Shown here piece after piece: positions 1 to 5,279 of a DNA stretch of 5,299 nt; positions within the stretch are counted from its first letter, which is position 1; each line of letters begins with the position of its first letter. Below the pieces are notes generated by a model. It was not told the DNA's origin and did not search any database. It saw only the letters and a list, made by a program, of their open reading frames with translations. The translations under genes and the position numbers were made by a program. This stretch comes from Prevotella sp. CAG:1031 (GTDB lineage: Bacteria > Bacteroidota > Bacteroidia > Bacteroidales > Muribaculaceae), in the NCBI GenBank assembly GCA_000431215.1, contig HF985614.1:1-5299 (forward strand), in the 5' to 3' direction.

Positions 1-754
1 CTTCGACCGCCACGGCTCGTTCGCCGGCACGGCCGACAACCGCTACAGCGACCTCGCCGACGCGCTGACCGACCCCGGGGTCGACGCCATCCTCTGCTCG
101 CGCGGCGGCTACGGCGCCGTCCACCTTCTCGAACGCCTCGCGCGCCTGCCGCTCGAAGATACGCCGAAATGGCTCATCGGCTTCAGCGATATCTCGGCGC
201 TCCACGCCCTGCTGACCTCGCGCGGCATAGCCTCTATCCACGCCCCTATGGCGAAGGCTCTCGCCGACAACGGCGCTGACAACGCCGACAACCGCGCTCT
301 TCTCGACTTCCTCGCGGGCGAAGGACTGGAATACAGCCTCGATCCCTCGCCGATGAACCGGCCGGGCGACGCAACGGGCCTTCTCGTCGGCGGCAACCTG
401 TCGGTCATCAGCGATCTTGTCGGCACCCCCTTCGACGTCATCAAACCGCGCCGCATTCTCTTCATCGAGGATGTCAACGAGCCTATCTATAAGATCGAGC
501 GCATGCTCTATCAGCTGCGTCTGAGCGGTGTGCTCGCCGATCTGGCCGGACTGATCGTAGGTAAATTCTCGGGATGTGCCCCCGACGCCGATTTCGCTTC
601 GGTCAACAATATCGTCGCCGACCTGACCCGCGACTACTACTACCCTGTCGCCTACGATATTCCCGTCGGACACGTCACCCACAACATTCCTCTGGTTTGC
701 GGCGCAGCCTGCTCGCTCAGCGTCGGAGAAAGCTCAGTCGAAATTTCGCAATAA
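1..754 (+). CDS. LD-carboxypeptidase (peptidase family S66), 5'-partial
   Basis: Family S66 enzymes remove the terminal D-alanine from the L,D-linked tetrapeptide of murein during cell-wall recycling. The frame is open from base 2, the first complete codon, to the TAA at 752-754, giving about 250 residues. The N-terminal part, probably some 50-60 residues, lies outside the window. Visible family hallmarks are FAGT near the start, CSRGGYG (codons about 95-115), and the nucleophile Ser in GFSDIS (Ser codon 185-187). They are followed by the Glu of FIEDVNEP (codon 467-469) and the His of VGHVTHNIPL (codon 671-673). The Glu-to-His distance is 68 residues, the same as between Glu217 and His285 of the characterised Pseudomonas LdcA. 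An ATG at 248 lies inside the gene, after the catalytic Ser, and is not the start. The triad and C-terminus are complete, so the visible part looks functional. I cannot tell whether it is cytoplasmic or exported, because the N-terminus is missing. Confidence 0.93.
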   Translation, partial: FDRHGSFAGTADNRYSDLADALTDPGVDAILCSRGGYGAVHLLERLARLPLEDTPKWLIGFSDISALHALLTSRGIASIHAPMAKALADNGADNADNRALLDFLAGEGLEYSLDPSPMNRPGDATGLLVGGNLSVISDLVGTPFDVIKPRRILFIEDVNEPIYKIERMLYQLRLSGVLADLAGLIVGKFSGCAPDADFASVNNIVADLTRDYYYPVAYDIPVGHVTHNIPLVCGAACSLSVGESSVEISQ

Positions 755-769
755 AAATTTGACGAAAAA

Positions 770-801
770 TTTGCACAGTTCGACAGAAGTTAGTAATTTT
801 G
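770..801 (+). promoter_or_regulatory. Bacteroidetes-type promoter of the tRNA-Asn genes
   Basis: TTTG at 770-773 and TAATTTTG at 794-801 match the Bacteroidetes primary-sigma consensus (TTTG at -33, TAnnTTTG at -7). The 20-bp spacer is within the usual 19-21. The start of transcription would fall near 806-809, about 25 nt before the first tRNA. The site lies just downstream of the carboxypeptidase stop, so the tRNA pair has its own promoter. Confidence 0.8.
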
Positions 802-832
802 CAGCGCAATTGGCCGGAGGGTCAAACTTAAT

Positions 833-906
833 GCTTCAGTAGCTCAGTTGGTTAGAGCACCTGACTGTTAATCAGGGGGTCGTTGGTTCAAGCCCATCCT
901 GAAGCG
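833..906 (+). tRNA. tRNA-Asn(GUU), copy 1
   Basis: The sequence folds as a standard 74-nt cloverleaf. The acceptor arm GCTTCAG pairs with CTGAAGC and the D stem GCTC pairs with GAGC. The anticodon stem CCTGA/TCAGG holds the loop CTGTTAA, giving anticodon GTT for asparagine. The T loop is TTCAAGC and the discriminator base is G73. CCA is not encoded (the sequence continues GCGCAA), so it must be added by the CCA-adding enzyme. The T stem GTTGG/CCATC has a T-T mismatch at pair 50:64. Copy 2 shares the mismatch, so it is not a sequencing error in one copy. Confidence 0.96.
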
Positions 907-938
907 CAATACACATAGGTACAATTATATATAAAACT

Positions 939-1012
939 GCTTCAGTAGCTCAGTTGGTTAGAGCACCTGACTGTTAATCAGGGGGTCGTTGGTTCAAGCC
1001 CATCCTGAAGCG
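939..1012 (+). tRNA. tRNA-Asn(GUU), copy 2
   Basis: This is an exact duplicate of copy 1: bases 938-1014 equal 832-908, or 77 bp including flanks. The mature genes are separated by 32 bp of AT-rich spacer. It has no promoter of its own that I can see and lies directly before an intrinsic terminator, so both copies are probably cut from one precursor. It has the same GTT anticodon, T-stem mismatch and lack of encoded CCA. Confidence 0.96.
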
Positions 1013-1016
1013 CATT

Positions 1017-1055
1017 GCAGAAGCCCGAGGATCGCCCCGGGCTTCTGCTGTCTTT
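1017..1055 (+). terminator. Intrinsic terminator of the tRNA-Asn transcript
   Basis: GCAGAAGCCCG (1017-1027) pairs perfectly with CGGGCTTCTGC (1038-1048) around a 10-nt loop. A T-rich tail, TGTCTTT, follows. It begins 4 bp after the second tRNA. Both arms and the tail recur at 1599-1637 with a different loop. Confidence 0.85.
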
Positions 1056-1062
1056 CCTGAGT

Positions 1063-1094
1063 TTTGTATAAGTTTTATAAGTCTTATATCTTTA
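1063..1094 (+). promoter_or_regulatory. Candidate upstream promoter of the mntA-like gene
   Basis: TTTG at 1063-1066 is followed after 20 bp by TATCTTTA at 1087-1094. That is one mismatch from TAnnTTTG, with correct spacing. The spacer is AT-rich and holds two copies of TATAAGT (1067-1073 and 1076-1082). A transcript from here would start in or just after the palindrome at 1090-1106 and carry a leader of roughly 80 nt. The call rests on consensus alone. Confidence 0.35.
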
Positions 1095-1113
1095 AGGGCC
1101 TTAAAGGCGAAGA
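1089..1113 (+). repeat. 25-bp palindrome-bearing repeat, copy 1
   Basis: This element is identical to 1633-1657. Its core CTTTAAGGGCCTTAAAG (1090-1106) is two 8-bp inverted arms around one central G. GCGAAGA follows the core, which overlaps the end of the second arm. With copy 2 it brackets the nucleotidyltransferase/HEPN island. I do not know a function; it could be a protein-binding site, a short dispersed repeat or a weak terminator. Confidence 0.75.
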
Positions 1114-1125
1114 CAGAACAGACAG

Positions 1126-1160
1126 TTGAAACGTTATATAAATAATAATCACTATATTTG
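1126..1160 (+). promoter_or_regulatory. Promoter just upstream of the mntA-like start
   Basis: TATATTTG (1153-1160) matches TAnnTTTG fully. The only upstream -33-like triplet is TTG at 1126-1128, with a 24-bp gap that is longer than the usual 19-21, so the -33 part is weak. The transcript would begin near 1165-1168, about 12-15 nt before the ATG at 1180. This favours that ATG over any upstream start. Confidence 0.5.
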
Positions 1161-1179
1161 CGGCAGCAAATATATATCC

Positions 1180-1491
1180 ATGAAGTTAATCGAACTCAAC
1201 CTACAGCGTATATTTGACCTTTGCCTGAAGTATAAGGTCAAAACATTATCGGTGTTCGGCTCTATACTGACAGACAGGTTCAACGAGCATAGCGATGTCG
1301 ATCTGCTTGTTGACTTTGTGCCACACAATCCCGACAGCCCTGAATTCGACTATGTCTCGAATTATTTCGGGCTTAAAGATGCACTGGAGCAATTATTTAA
1401 CCGAAAGGTTGATTTAATAGAATATGGCGACAATCTCAATCCGCTGTTCAAGGCATCTGTCGACCGGAAAAAACAGCTGATATATGGATGA
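1180..1491 (+). CDS. mntA: MNT-type nucleotidyltransferase antitoxin (HEPN/MNT module)
   Basis: This is a 103-residue minimal nucleotidyltransferase of the pol-beta superfamily. In HEPN/MNT (type VII) toxin-antitoxin modules such proteins neutralise the HEPN RNase partner, in studied cases by adding AMP to a tyrosine of the toxin. The catalytic motif GSX10DXD is complete, with G27-S28 and D39/D41 within FGSILTDRFNEHSDVDLLVDF-like sequence, and the third acid is D78 in RKVDLIE. The length is typical. I chose ATG 1180, giving MKLIELN. A frame extension to TTG 1126 would add 18 residues unlike the family and would run across a consensus -7 box. The stop overlaps the HEPN start by 8 bp (1484-1491), as expected for coupled partners. 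The gene is much AT-richer than its surroundings: 1141-1200 has 18 G+C in 60, against 40 in 60 at 2101-2160. This suggests transfer. Its toxin partner is broken, so it is probably an orphan antitoxin. The symbol is by family role only. Confidence 0.88.
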   Translation: MKLIELNLQRIFDLCLKYKVKTLSVFGSILTDRFNEHSDVDLLVDFVPHNPDSPEFDYVSNYFGLKDALEQLFNRKVDLIEYGDNLNPLFKASVDRKKQLIYG

Positions 1492-1639
1492 ATATATAGC
1501 TGTTTGTCTTTACGACATCAAGAGAGCCATCGACGAAATGGATAGTTTATTTGCAGACTATCCTATGAGATACGATGTGTTCGAAAAGGATTTCTTACGC
1601 AGAAGCCCGAGGCGAAACTCGGGCTTCTGCTGTCTTTAA
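1484..1639 (+). pseudogene. Truncated HEPN (DUF86-like) toxin gene
   Basis: An ATG at 1484 overlaps the mntA stop and opens a 51-codon frame ending at TAA 1637-1639. The first 40 residues (MDEYIAVCLYDIKRAIDEMD, then SLFADYPMRYDVFEKDFLRR) resemble the N-terminus of HEPN-domain toxins of HEPN/MNT modules. That part supplies the first helix and the FEKDFLRR-type stretch before the conserved ERxIEIIGEA helix. From codon 41 the frame reads through the terminator repeat (1599 on), giving an unrelated tail, SPRRNSGFCCL. About two thirds of the usual 110-120 residues are missing, including the RX4-6H RNase motif near the C-terminus, so no toxin activity is expected. The assignment rests on position next to an MNT gene plus the short N-terminal match. 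Confidence 0.75.
1599..1637 (+). terminator. Second copy of the tRNA-type terminator hairpin
   Basis: GCAGAAGCCCGAG (1599-1611) pairs perfectly with CTCGGGCTTCTGC (1618-1630) around the loop GCGAAA, and TGTCTTT follows. The left arm shares 14 bp with 1017-1030. The right arm plus tail shares 18 bp with 1038-1055. Only the loop differs. It now terminates the mntA/HEPN-remnant transcript and contributes the last codons of the remnant. Confidence 0.8.
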
Positions 1640-1657
1640 GGGCCTTAAAGGCGAAGA
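1633..1657 (+). repeat. 25-bp palindrome-bearing repeat, copy 2
   Basis: This is an exact copy of 1089-1113, with the palindrome core at 1634-1650. Here it is fused directly to the terminator tail. In copy 1, 33 bp of AT-rich sequence separate the two. The last bases run into the next hairpin. Confidence 0.75.
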
Positions 1658-1693
1658 TGGCTGCGGTGGAAGCCGCAGCCATCTTTGTATTTT
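1654..1693. terminator. Convergent (bidirectional) terminator between the HEPN remnant and the MFS gene
   Basis: AAGATGGCTGCGG (1654-1666) pairs with CCGCAGCCATCTT (1673-1685) around the loop TGGAAG. On the plus strand the stem is followed by TTGTATTTT, a good terminator tail. On the minus strand it lies directly after the transporter stop codon (1692-1694), and its tail, CGCCTTTAAGG, is less T-rich. It can plausibly stop both converging transcripts, more strongly on the plus strand. Confidence 0.7.
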
Positions 1694-3008
1694 AGTCCTC
1701 GACGAGGATTTCGGGAGCGCCCTTCTTGTTGGGGCGCGAGAGGACGAGGGCGTAGACCAAGAGGTAGCCGAGCAGGCCGAAGACGAGCCAGAAGCTCGAC
1801 AGAATGTCGTGGGCGGCGATGAACGACTGAATGGCGGGGAGAATGCCGCCGCCGCAGACCATCACCATGAATATGCCGGAGGCGACAGCGGTATATTTGC
1901 CGAGGCCGGTTACCGACAGGTTGAAGATGGCGCCCCACATGATCGAGGCGAACAGGCCGCAGCAGACGAGGAAGATCGCGTTCAGCGGGATGCTGACAAC
2001 CGAGAACGACAGCGACGACGAGCTGAAGCCGATGAAGTCGACGAAGTTTTCAGCGGTGTAGATTCCGAGGACAACGAGAATCATAGCTCCGGCCGATGCT
2101 ACGGTCAGCATCGAGCGCGACGACACTTTGTTGCCGACCAGACCGCCGAGCAGACGGCCGACGAGCATCAGAAGCCAGTAGATTCCGACAACGGTGCCGG
2201 CGATGGCGGTTGCCTCGAAACCGACGTTGTTGGTGACGACGCCTTCGCTCTTGGTGAGATACTGGAGGGTCCAGTTGGCGATGCCGACTTCAATTCCGAC
2301 ATAGCAGAAGATAGCGATGACGCCGAAGGTGAAGTTGCGGTAGGCGAAAGCGCCCGACGCCTTGACCTTGCTGCGCGGCTTGCCGAGGTCGGGACTTTCG
2401 GGCAGGCGGCTGAAGAAGATAACGAGGAAGGCCACGAAGAAGATTGCCATTGCCATGTAGAACACAGGGTCGGCCGACGAAATCTTGTCGACATTGGCGC
2501 CGATGAGGCCGCCGACGATAACCGGGGCAAGAGTGGCGCCCAGAGAGTTGAACGAGCCGCCGAACTGAACGAGCTGGTTGCCTTTGTTGGGGGTCGAGCC
2601 GAGCGAGTTGAGCATCGGGTTGACGACGGTGTTGAGCAGACACATCGAGAAGCCGCTGACGAAAGCGCCTATGAGATAGACGGTCACGGCCGTTGTCGGG
2701 TCGACGATGAATCCCGACAGATAGGTTATCAGCACGCCTGTGAAGCCGACGCTGACGGCGGTCAGGGCCGTCACCCGGAAGCCCTTGTTCTGGAGCAGGA
2801 TGCCGGCGGGATAGCCCATGAAAGCGTATGCGATGAAGTTTGCGAGCGTTCCGAGCTGACTGAAGAGAGGATTGCCGTTACTGAGCTTTTCGATGACTAC
2901 ACCCAGAGGATTCTGGTAGCCTGTCACGAAAGCGATCATGAAAAACAGAGCGAACATGATTGCGATAGGCAAAACGTAGCTCTGATGTTTTTTCTCTGAC
3001 TGGTTCAT
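1692..3008 (-). CDS. FucP-like MFS sugar transporter
   Basis: This 438-residue inner-membrane protein is rich in hydrophobic helices, as expected for a 12-helix MFS carrier. It resembles the L-fucose:H+ symporter (FucP) family. Landmarks are PAGILL after helix 2 (residues 67-72), NTVVNPMLNSLG (126-137), then QFGGSFNSLGA (FucP has AQTFNSFGA). Further on are FCYVGIEVGIANW, and ASGIFMVMVCGGGILPAIQ near the C-terminus (FucP has GSSFIVMTIIGGGIVTP). The substrate is unknown; a sugar is likely. When I align from memory, the two acidic residues needed for proton coupling in E. coli FucP (Asp46 and Glu135) fall on N33 and N126. It begins 70 bp after the yggS stop on the same strand, and I see no clear promoter in that gap, so it may be read through from yggS. 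The ATG at 3006-3008 gives a short polar N-terminus (MNQSEKKHQSY) before helix 1. A hairpin follows the stop. Confidence 0.88.
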   Translation of the reverse strand: MNQSEKKHQSYVLPIAIMFALFFMIAFVTGYQNPLGVVIEKLSNGNPLFSQLGTLANFIAYAFMGYPAGILLQNKGFRVTALTAVSVGFTGVLITYLSGFIVDPTTAVTVYLIGAFVSGFSMCLLNTVVNPMLNSLGSTPNKGNQLVQFGGSFNSLGATLAPVIVGGLIGANVDKISSADPVFYMAMAIFFVAFLVIFFSRLPESPDLGKPRSKVKASGAFAYRNFTFGVIAIFCYVGIEVGIANWTLQYLTKSEGVVTNNVGFEATAIAGTVVGIYWLLMLVGRLLGGLVGNKVSSRSMLTVASAGAMILVVLGIYTAENFVDFIGFSSSSLSFSVVSIPLNAIFLVCCGLFASIMWGAIFNLSVTGLGKYTAVASGIFMVMVCGGGILPAIQSFIAAHDILSSFWLVFGLLGYLLVYALVLSRPNKKGAPEILVED

Positions 3009-3078
3009 GAGAATAGTGATTAAGGTGTGAAGAAATTATGGAAATAGATTATTGTCTGACAGGAGTGGGGAATCAATT

Positions 3079-3735
3079 CTAATACTGACGCGGGCCGAAT
3101 ATCTCGGTGCCGATACGCACCATTGTCGACCCTTCTTCGATAGCGATGAGATGGTCGTCGGTCATTCCCATGCTGATGTCGCGCAGACCGGCGATGCGCG
3201 GCTTCAGAAGTTCGAAGGCCGCGCGGATGGCGCGGAAGTCGGCGCGGACGCGGTCGGTGTCGTCGGTGTTGGTGGCCATGCCCATGACGCCGGTTATCTC
3301 CGTGGCCCGCAGTCCGGCCAGAAGCTCGGGCGTTATCTCGGCGTCGAGCTCTTCGGGAGTGAAACCGAACTTTGTATCTTCGGCGGCCACGTGAACCTGA
3401 AGGAACACCCTCAGGCGGCGGCCGAGGCGCGCGGCAGCGTCGTCGACACGGCGCAGCAGCCTGACGGAGTCGATGCTCTGGATAACGTCGGCAGCCTCGA
3501 CAACGCGGCTGACCTTATTGCTCTGGAGATGGCCGATGAAGTGCCATTCGATGTCGTCGGGACAGGCGGCGCGCTTGGCCGTCAGCTCATCGGCACGGCT
3601 CTCGCCGAAGATGCGCTGTCCGGCACCGTAGGCCTCCACGACCGCCTCAGCGGGATGGAATTTCGACACGGCCACGAGCCGGACCCCTTCGGGGAGTTCG
3701 GACGTGACACGCTTGAGGTTATCGGCTACCGGCAT
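3079..3735 (-). CDS. yggS: YggS/PLPBP-family pyridoxal-phosphate homeostasis protein
   Basis: This 218-residue cytoplasmic protein has the fold-type III barrel that binds pyridoxal 5'-phosphate without known catalysis and helps keep free PLP and amino/keto-acid pools balanced. The PLP-binding lysine is K25 in LVAVSKFHP. Other hallmarks, in order, are FGESRADEL, WHFIGHLQSNK, IQSIDS, and the C-terminal phosphate-binding stretch SMGMTDDHLIAIEEGSTMVR followed by IGTEIFGPR. The protein is slightly shorter than E. coli YggS (about 234) because the N-terminus before K25 is compact. The ATG (3733-3735) follows the DUF4494 stop TAA with no gap (TAAATG), a layout typical of translational coupling. No residue of the core motifs is missing. 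Confidence 0.95.
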   Translation of the reverse strand: MPVADNLKRVTSELPEGVRLVAVSKFHPAEAVVEAYGAGQRIFGESRADELTAKRAACPDDIEWHFIGHLQSNKVSRVVEAADVIQSIDSVRLLRRVDDAAARLGRRLRVFLQVHVAAEDTKFGFTPEELDAEITPELLAGLRATEITGVMGMATNTDDTDRVRADFRAIRAAFELLKPRIAGLRDISMGMTDDHLIAIEEGSTMVRIGTEIFGPRQY

Positions 3736-4182
3736 TTATTCGGGCTTTTTGTCGCCGAGCTTAACGCCGTAGACGTCCATCAGCGGGGTCTCGGCGATGG
3801 AGACGATCTCGTAGTCGGCCATGGTTGTCTTCATGCCTTCATTGAAGTTGTCGAAAGCGCCCTTGAAATCGCTTCCGGCAACGAGGAACTGCACAACCGA
3901 ACGCTTCTCGGTTGCGGTCTTCTCGTCGATAGTTATGAAAGCGGCTTTGACGAGATACCATTTGTCGGCGGTATCGTCGCGGAAGATCTCGGAAATCTTT
4001 GTGCGCTTGACAGCCGAAACGGTGAACTCGCCCGAGATGAAGGGGGTCTGCTCTTCGATTATGCGGGCCTCGGCCTCGGTGAAGCTCAGGGCGTCGACAA
4101 GATAAGGCTCGTTGACTTTCTTGATCGAGCCGTTTTCCATTGTTTTATCGTAGTGGACTTTACATTCAAACCAGTTTGCCAT
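3736..4182 (-). CDS. DUF4494 family protein
   Basis: This 148-residue protein of unknown function belongs to a family known from Bacteroidetes. Recognisable stretches are the start MANWFECKVHYDK, EPYLVDALSFTEAEARIIEE, TPFISGEFTV, and the end region TMADYEIVSIAETPLMDV. I see no signal peptide or membrane helix, so it is probably cytoplasmic. The frame is open upstream to an ATG at 4258-4260. That start would add 26 mostly basic residues unlike the family and would overlap the preceding gene, so ATG 4180-4182 is the better choice. The stop touches the yggS start directly, suggesting a linked role or at least shared expression. The molecular function is not known to me. Confidence 0.9.
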   Translation of the reverse strand: MANWFECKVHYDKTMENGSIKKVNEPYLVDALSFTEAEARIIEEQTPFISGEFTVSAVKRTKISEIFRDDTADKWYLVKAAFITIDEKTATEKRSVVQFLVAGSDFKGAFDNFNEGMKTTMADYEIVSIAETPLMDVYGVKLGDKKPE

Positions 4183-4223
4183 AGCGGAAATGAGTTTATT
4201 CGTGTCTATATTATAAATGTGTG

Positions 4224-4649
4224 TCAGAAATCTTCGGTGACGCGGTCGACGAGTTTCCATTTGCCGTCGGCCCCGCGGGCGAAGATATAGCTGTAGTCGG
4301 GCGAACGGTCGTAGCCGCAGACGAGTTTGACCCGCGACGGGTCGACGACCTGCCAGGTCTGGGTATATCCCGTTTCATGGCCCGAGGCGACGACCAGAGC
4401 GCGATAGTCGGCGATGCTCTTGAGAGCGAATATCGGCGACAGGCTTGTGCGCTCTTTGGCGAAGGAGCCGTCGGTAGTGAACTTCACGAGGAACTGCGAG
4501 AACGGCTCGTCGCCGCTGTTGCAGGGGGCCGAAGGAGAGGTCACCGCCGCCTGAGAGGCATCGGCGGCGCGGCGCAGGGCCGGAATGTCGGCTGCCGACG
4601 CGGCAAAGGCGATCAACAGAGCGAGAAGAGTTGTCAACAGGCGGTTCAT
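4224..4649 (-). CDS. Small secreted protein of unknown function (possibly DUF4348-like)
   Basis: The product is 141 residues. It opens with a clear Sec signal peptide: MNR, a hydrophobic core LLTTLLALLIAFA, and an ASA-type cleavage site after residue 19 or 20. No lipobox cysteine is present, so it should be a soluble periplasmic protein of about 120 residues. The mature part has FSQFLVKFTTDGSFAKERTS (residues 50-69) and ends with YSYIFARGADGKWKLVDRVTEDF-like sequence, with two cysteines (C43 and C111) that could form a disulfide. The FxxFLxxFxxDxxFxxxR pattern and the terminal F-x-(5-6)-GKWxLV pattern recall small Bacteroidetes proteins annotated DUF4348, but I hold that loosely. The ATG overlaps the ribE stop by 4 bp (ATGA), so translation is probably coupled. 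The function is unknown. Confidence 0.8.
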   Translation of the reverse strand: MNRLLTTLLALLIAFAASAADIPALRRAADASQAAVTSPSAPCNSGDEPFSQFLVKFTTDGSFAKERTSLSPIFALKSIADYRALVVASGHETGYTQTWQVVDPSRVKLVCGYDRSPDYSYIFARGADGKWKLVDRVTEDF

Positions 4650-5251
4650 TGCTCGGTCTGCATGAGGCGTGCGAGATATTTTCCTATGATGTCGAACTCG
4701 ATATTGACGACCGTTCCCTCGGCGATGTCGCCGAAGTTGGTGTTTTCGAGCGTATAGGGAATTATGGCTACGTCGAAACGGCGAGCTTCGGAATCACAGA
4801 CGGTAAGGCTGACGCCGTTGACGGTGACCGAGCCTTTCTCGACGGTGACATATCCCTTGCGTTCGAGCGCGGGGTCGATGTCGTAGGCGAAGGTGAACCG
4901 GCGGCTGCCGTCGAGCTGTTCGACACCGGTGCATCGGGCCGTGGTGTCGACGTGGCCCTGCACGATATGGCCGTCGAGGCGGCCGTTGACTCTCATAGAG
5001 CGCTCCACGTTGACGCGGCTGCCCGGCTCGAGAAGGCCGAGGTTCGAACGGCGCAGGGTCTCTTCGATAGCCGTTACCGTATAGCATTCGCCGTCGATGG
5101 CGGTCACTGTGAGGCATACGCCGTTGTGGGCGATGCTCTGGTCGATGCGCAGCTCGGAAGTGAACGGGCAGCGCAGGGTGATGTCGATATTTCCGCCACG
5201 GCGCTCGACAGCGACAACCGTGGCCATTGCTTCAACTATTCCTGAGAACAT
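4646..5251 (-). CDS. ribE: Riboflavin synthase, alpha subunit
   Basis: This 201-residue enzyme catalyses the last step of riboflavin synthesis, the dismutation of two 6,7-dimethyl-8-ribityllumazine molecules to riboflavin and a pyrimidine that is recycled. The two repeated beta-barrel halves are both visible. The first has MFSGIVE (1-7), SIAHNGVCLTV (39-49) and the GHIVQGHVD junction (94-102). The second has VEKGSVTVNGVSLTV (137-151), IPYTLENTNFGD (164-175) and the C-terminal trimerisation helix NIEFDIIGKYLARL. The length is typical and MFSGIVE fixes the start. It is the first gene of the minus-strand run in this window. The 48 bp upstream show no clear TAnnTTTG promoter and no FMN-riboswitch-like sequence, although the window ends soon. 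Confidence 0.97.
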   Translation of the reverse strand: MFSGIVEAMATVVAVERRGGNIDITLRCPFTSELRIDQSIAHNGVCLTVTAIDGECYTVTAIEETLRRSNLGLLEPGSRVNVERSMRVNGRLDGHIVQGHVDTTARCTGVEQLDGSRRFTFAYDIDPALERKGYVTVEKGSVTVNGVSLTVCDSEARRFDVAIIPYTLENTNFGDIAEGTVVNIEFDIIGKYLARLMQTEQ

Positions 5252-5279
5252 AAGTCAATACTGTTAACTTGTAGCGGCG

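Noticed and set aside
109..477. Minus-strand frame opposite the LD-carboxypeptidase
   Set aside because: It gives an Arg/Ser-rich translation without a domain, while the plus strand shows the complete S66 triad.
833..1657. Active integrative element using the tRNA-Asn genes as attachment site
   Set aside because: No integrase, transposase or element genes are present, and no tRNA 3'-end fragment recurs at the far side of the island. The repeats seen are the terminator and palindrome, not tRNA sequence.
1017..1657. CRISPR array
   Set aside because: Each repeat occurs only twice, unequally spaced and separated by coding sequence.
1575..2999. 474-codon plus-strand frame opposite the MFS gene
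   Set aside because: Its codons lie exactly opposite the transporter codons, so stops would require TTA, CTA or TCA in the transporter, which GC-rich codon use avoids. The product is a charged, low-complexity sequence rich in Asp, Glu, Ala and His, with no recognisable domain, whereas the minus strand encodes a clear membrane transporter.
4183..4260. 26-residue N-terminal extension of the DUF4494 gene
   Set aside because: It is basic and unlike the family, and it overlaps the upstream coding region. The family start MANWFECKV lies at 4182.
3052..4290. 412-codon plus-strand frame opposite yggS and DUF4494
   Set aside because: It has the same antiparallel codon register as both genes, which carry clear family motifs. 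It is explained by missing TTA/CTA/TCA codons.
4631..5245. 204-codon plus-strand frame opposite riboflavin synthase
   Set aside because: It mirrors ribE in register, and the ribE motifs are unambiguous.
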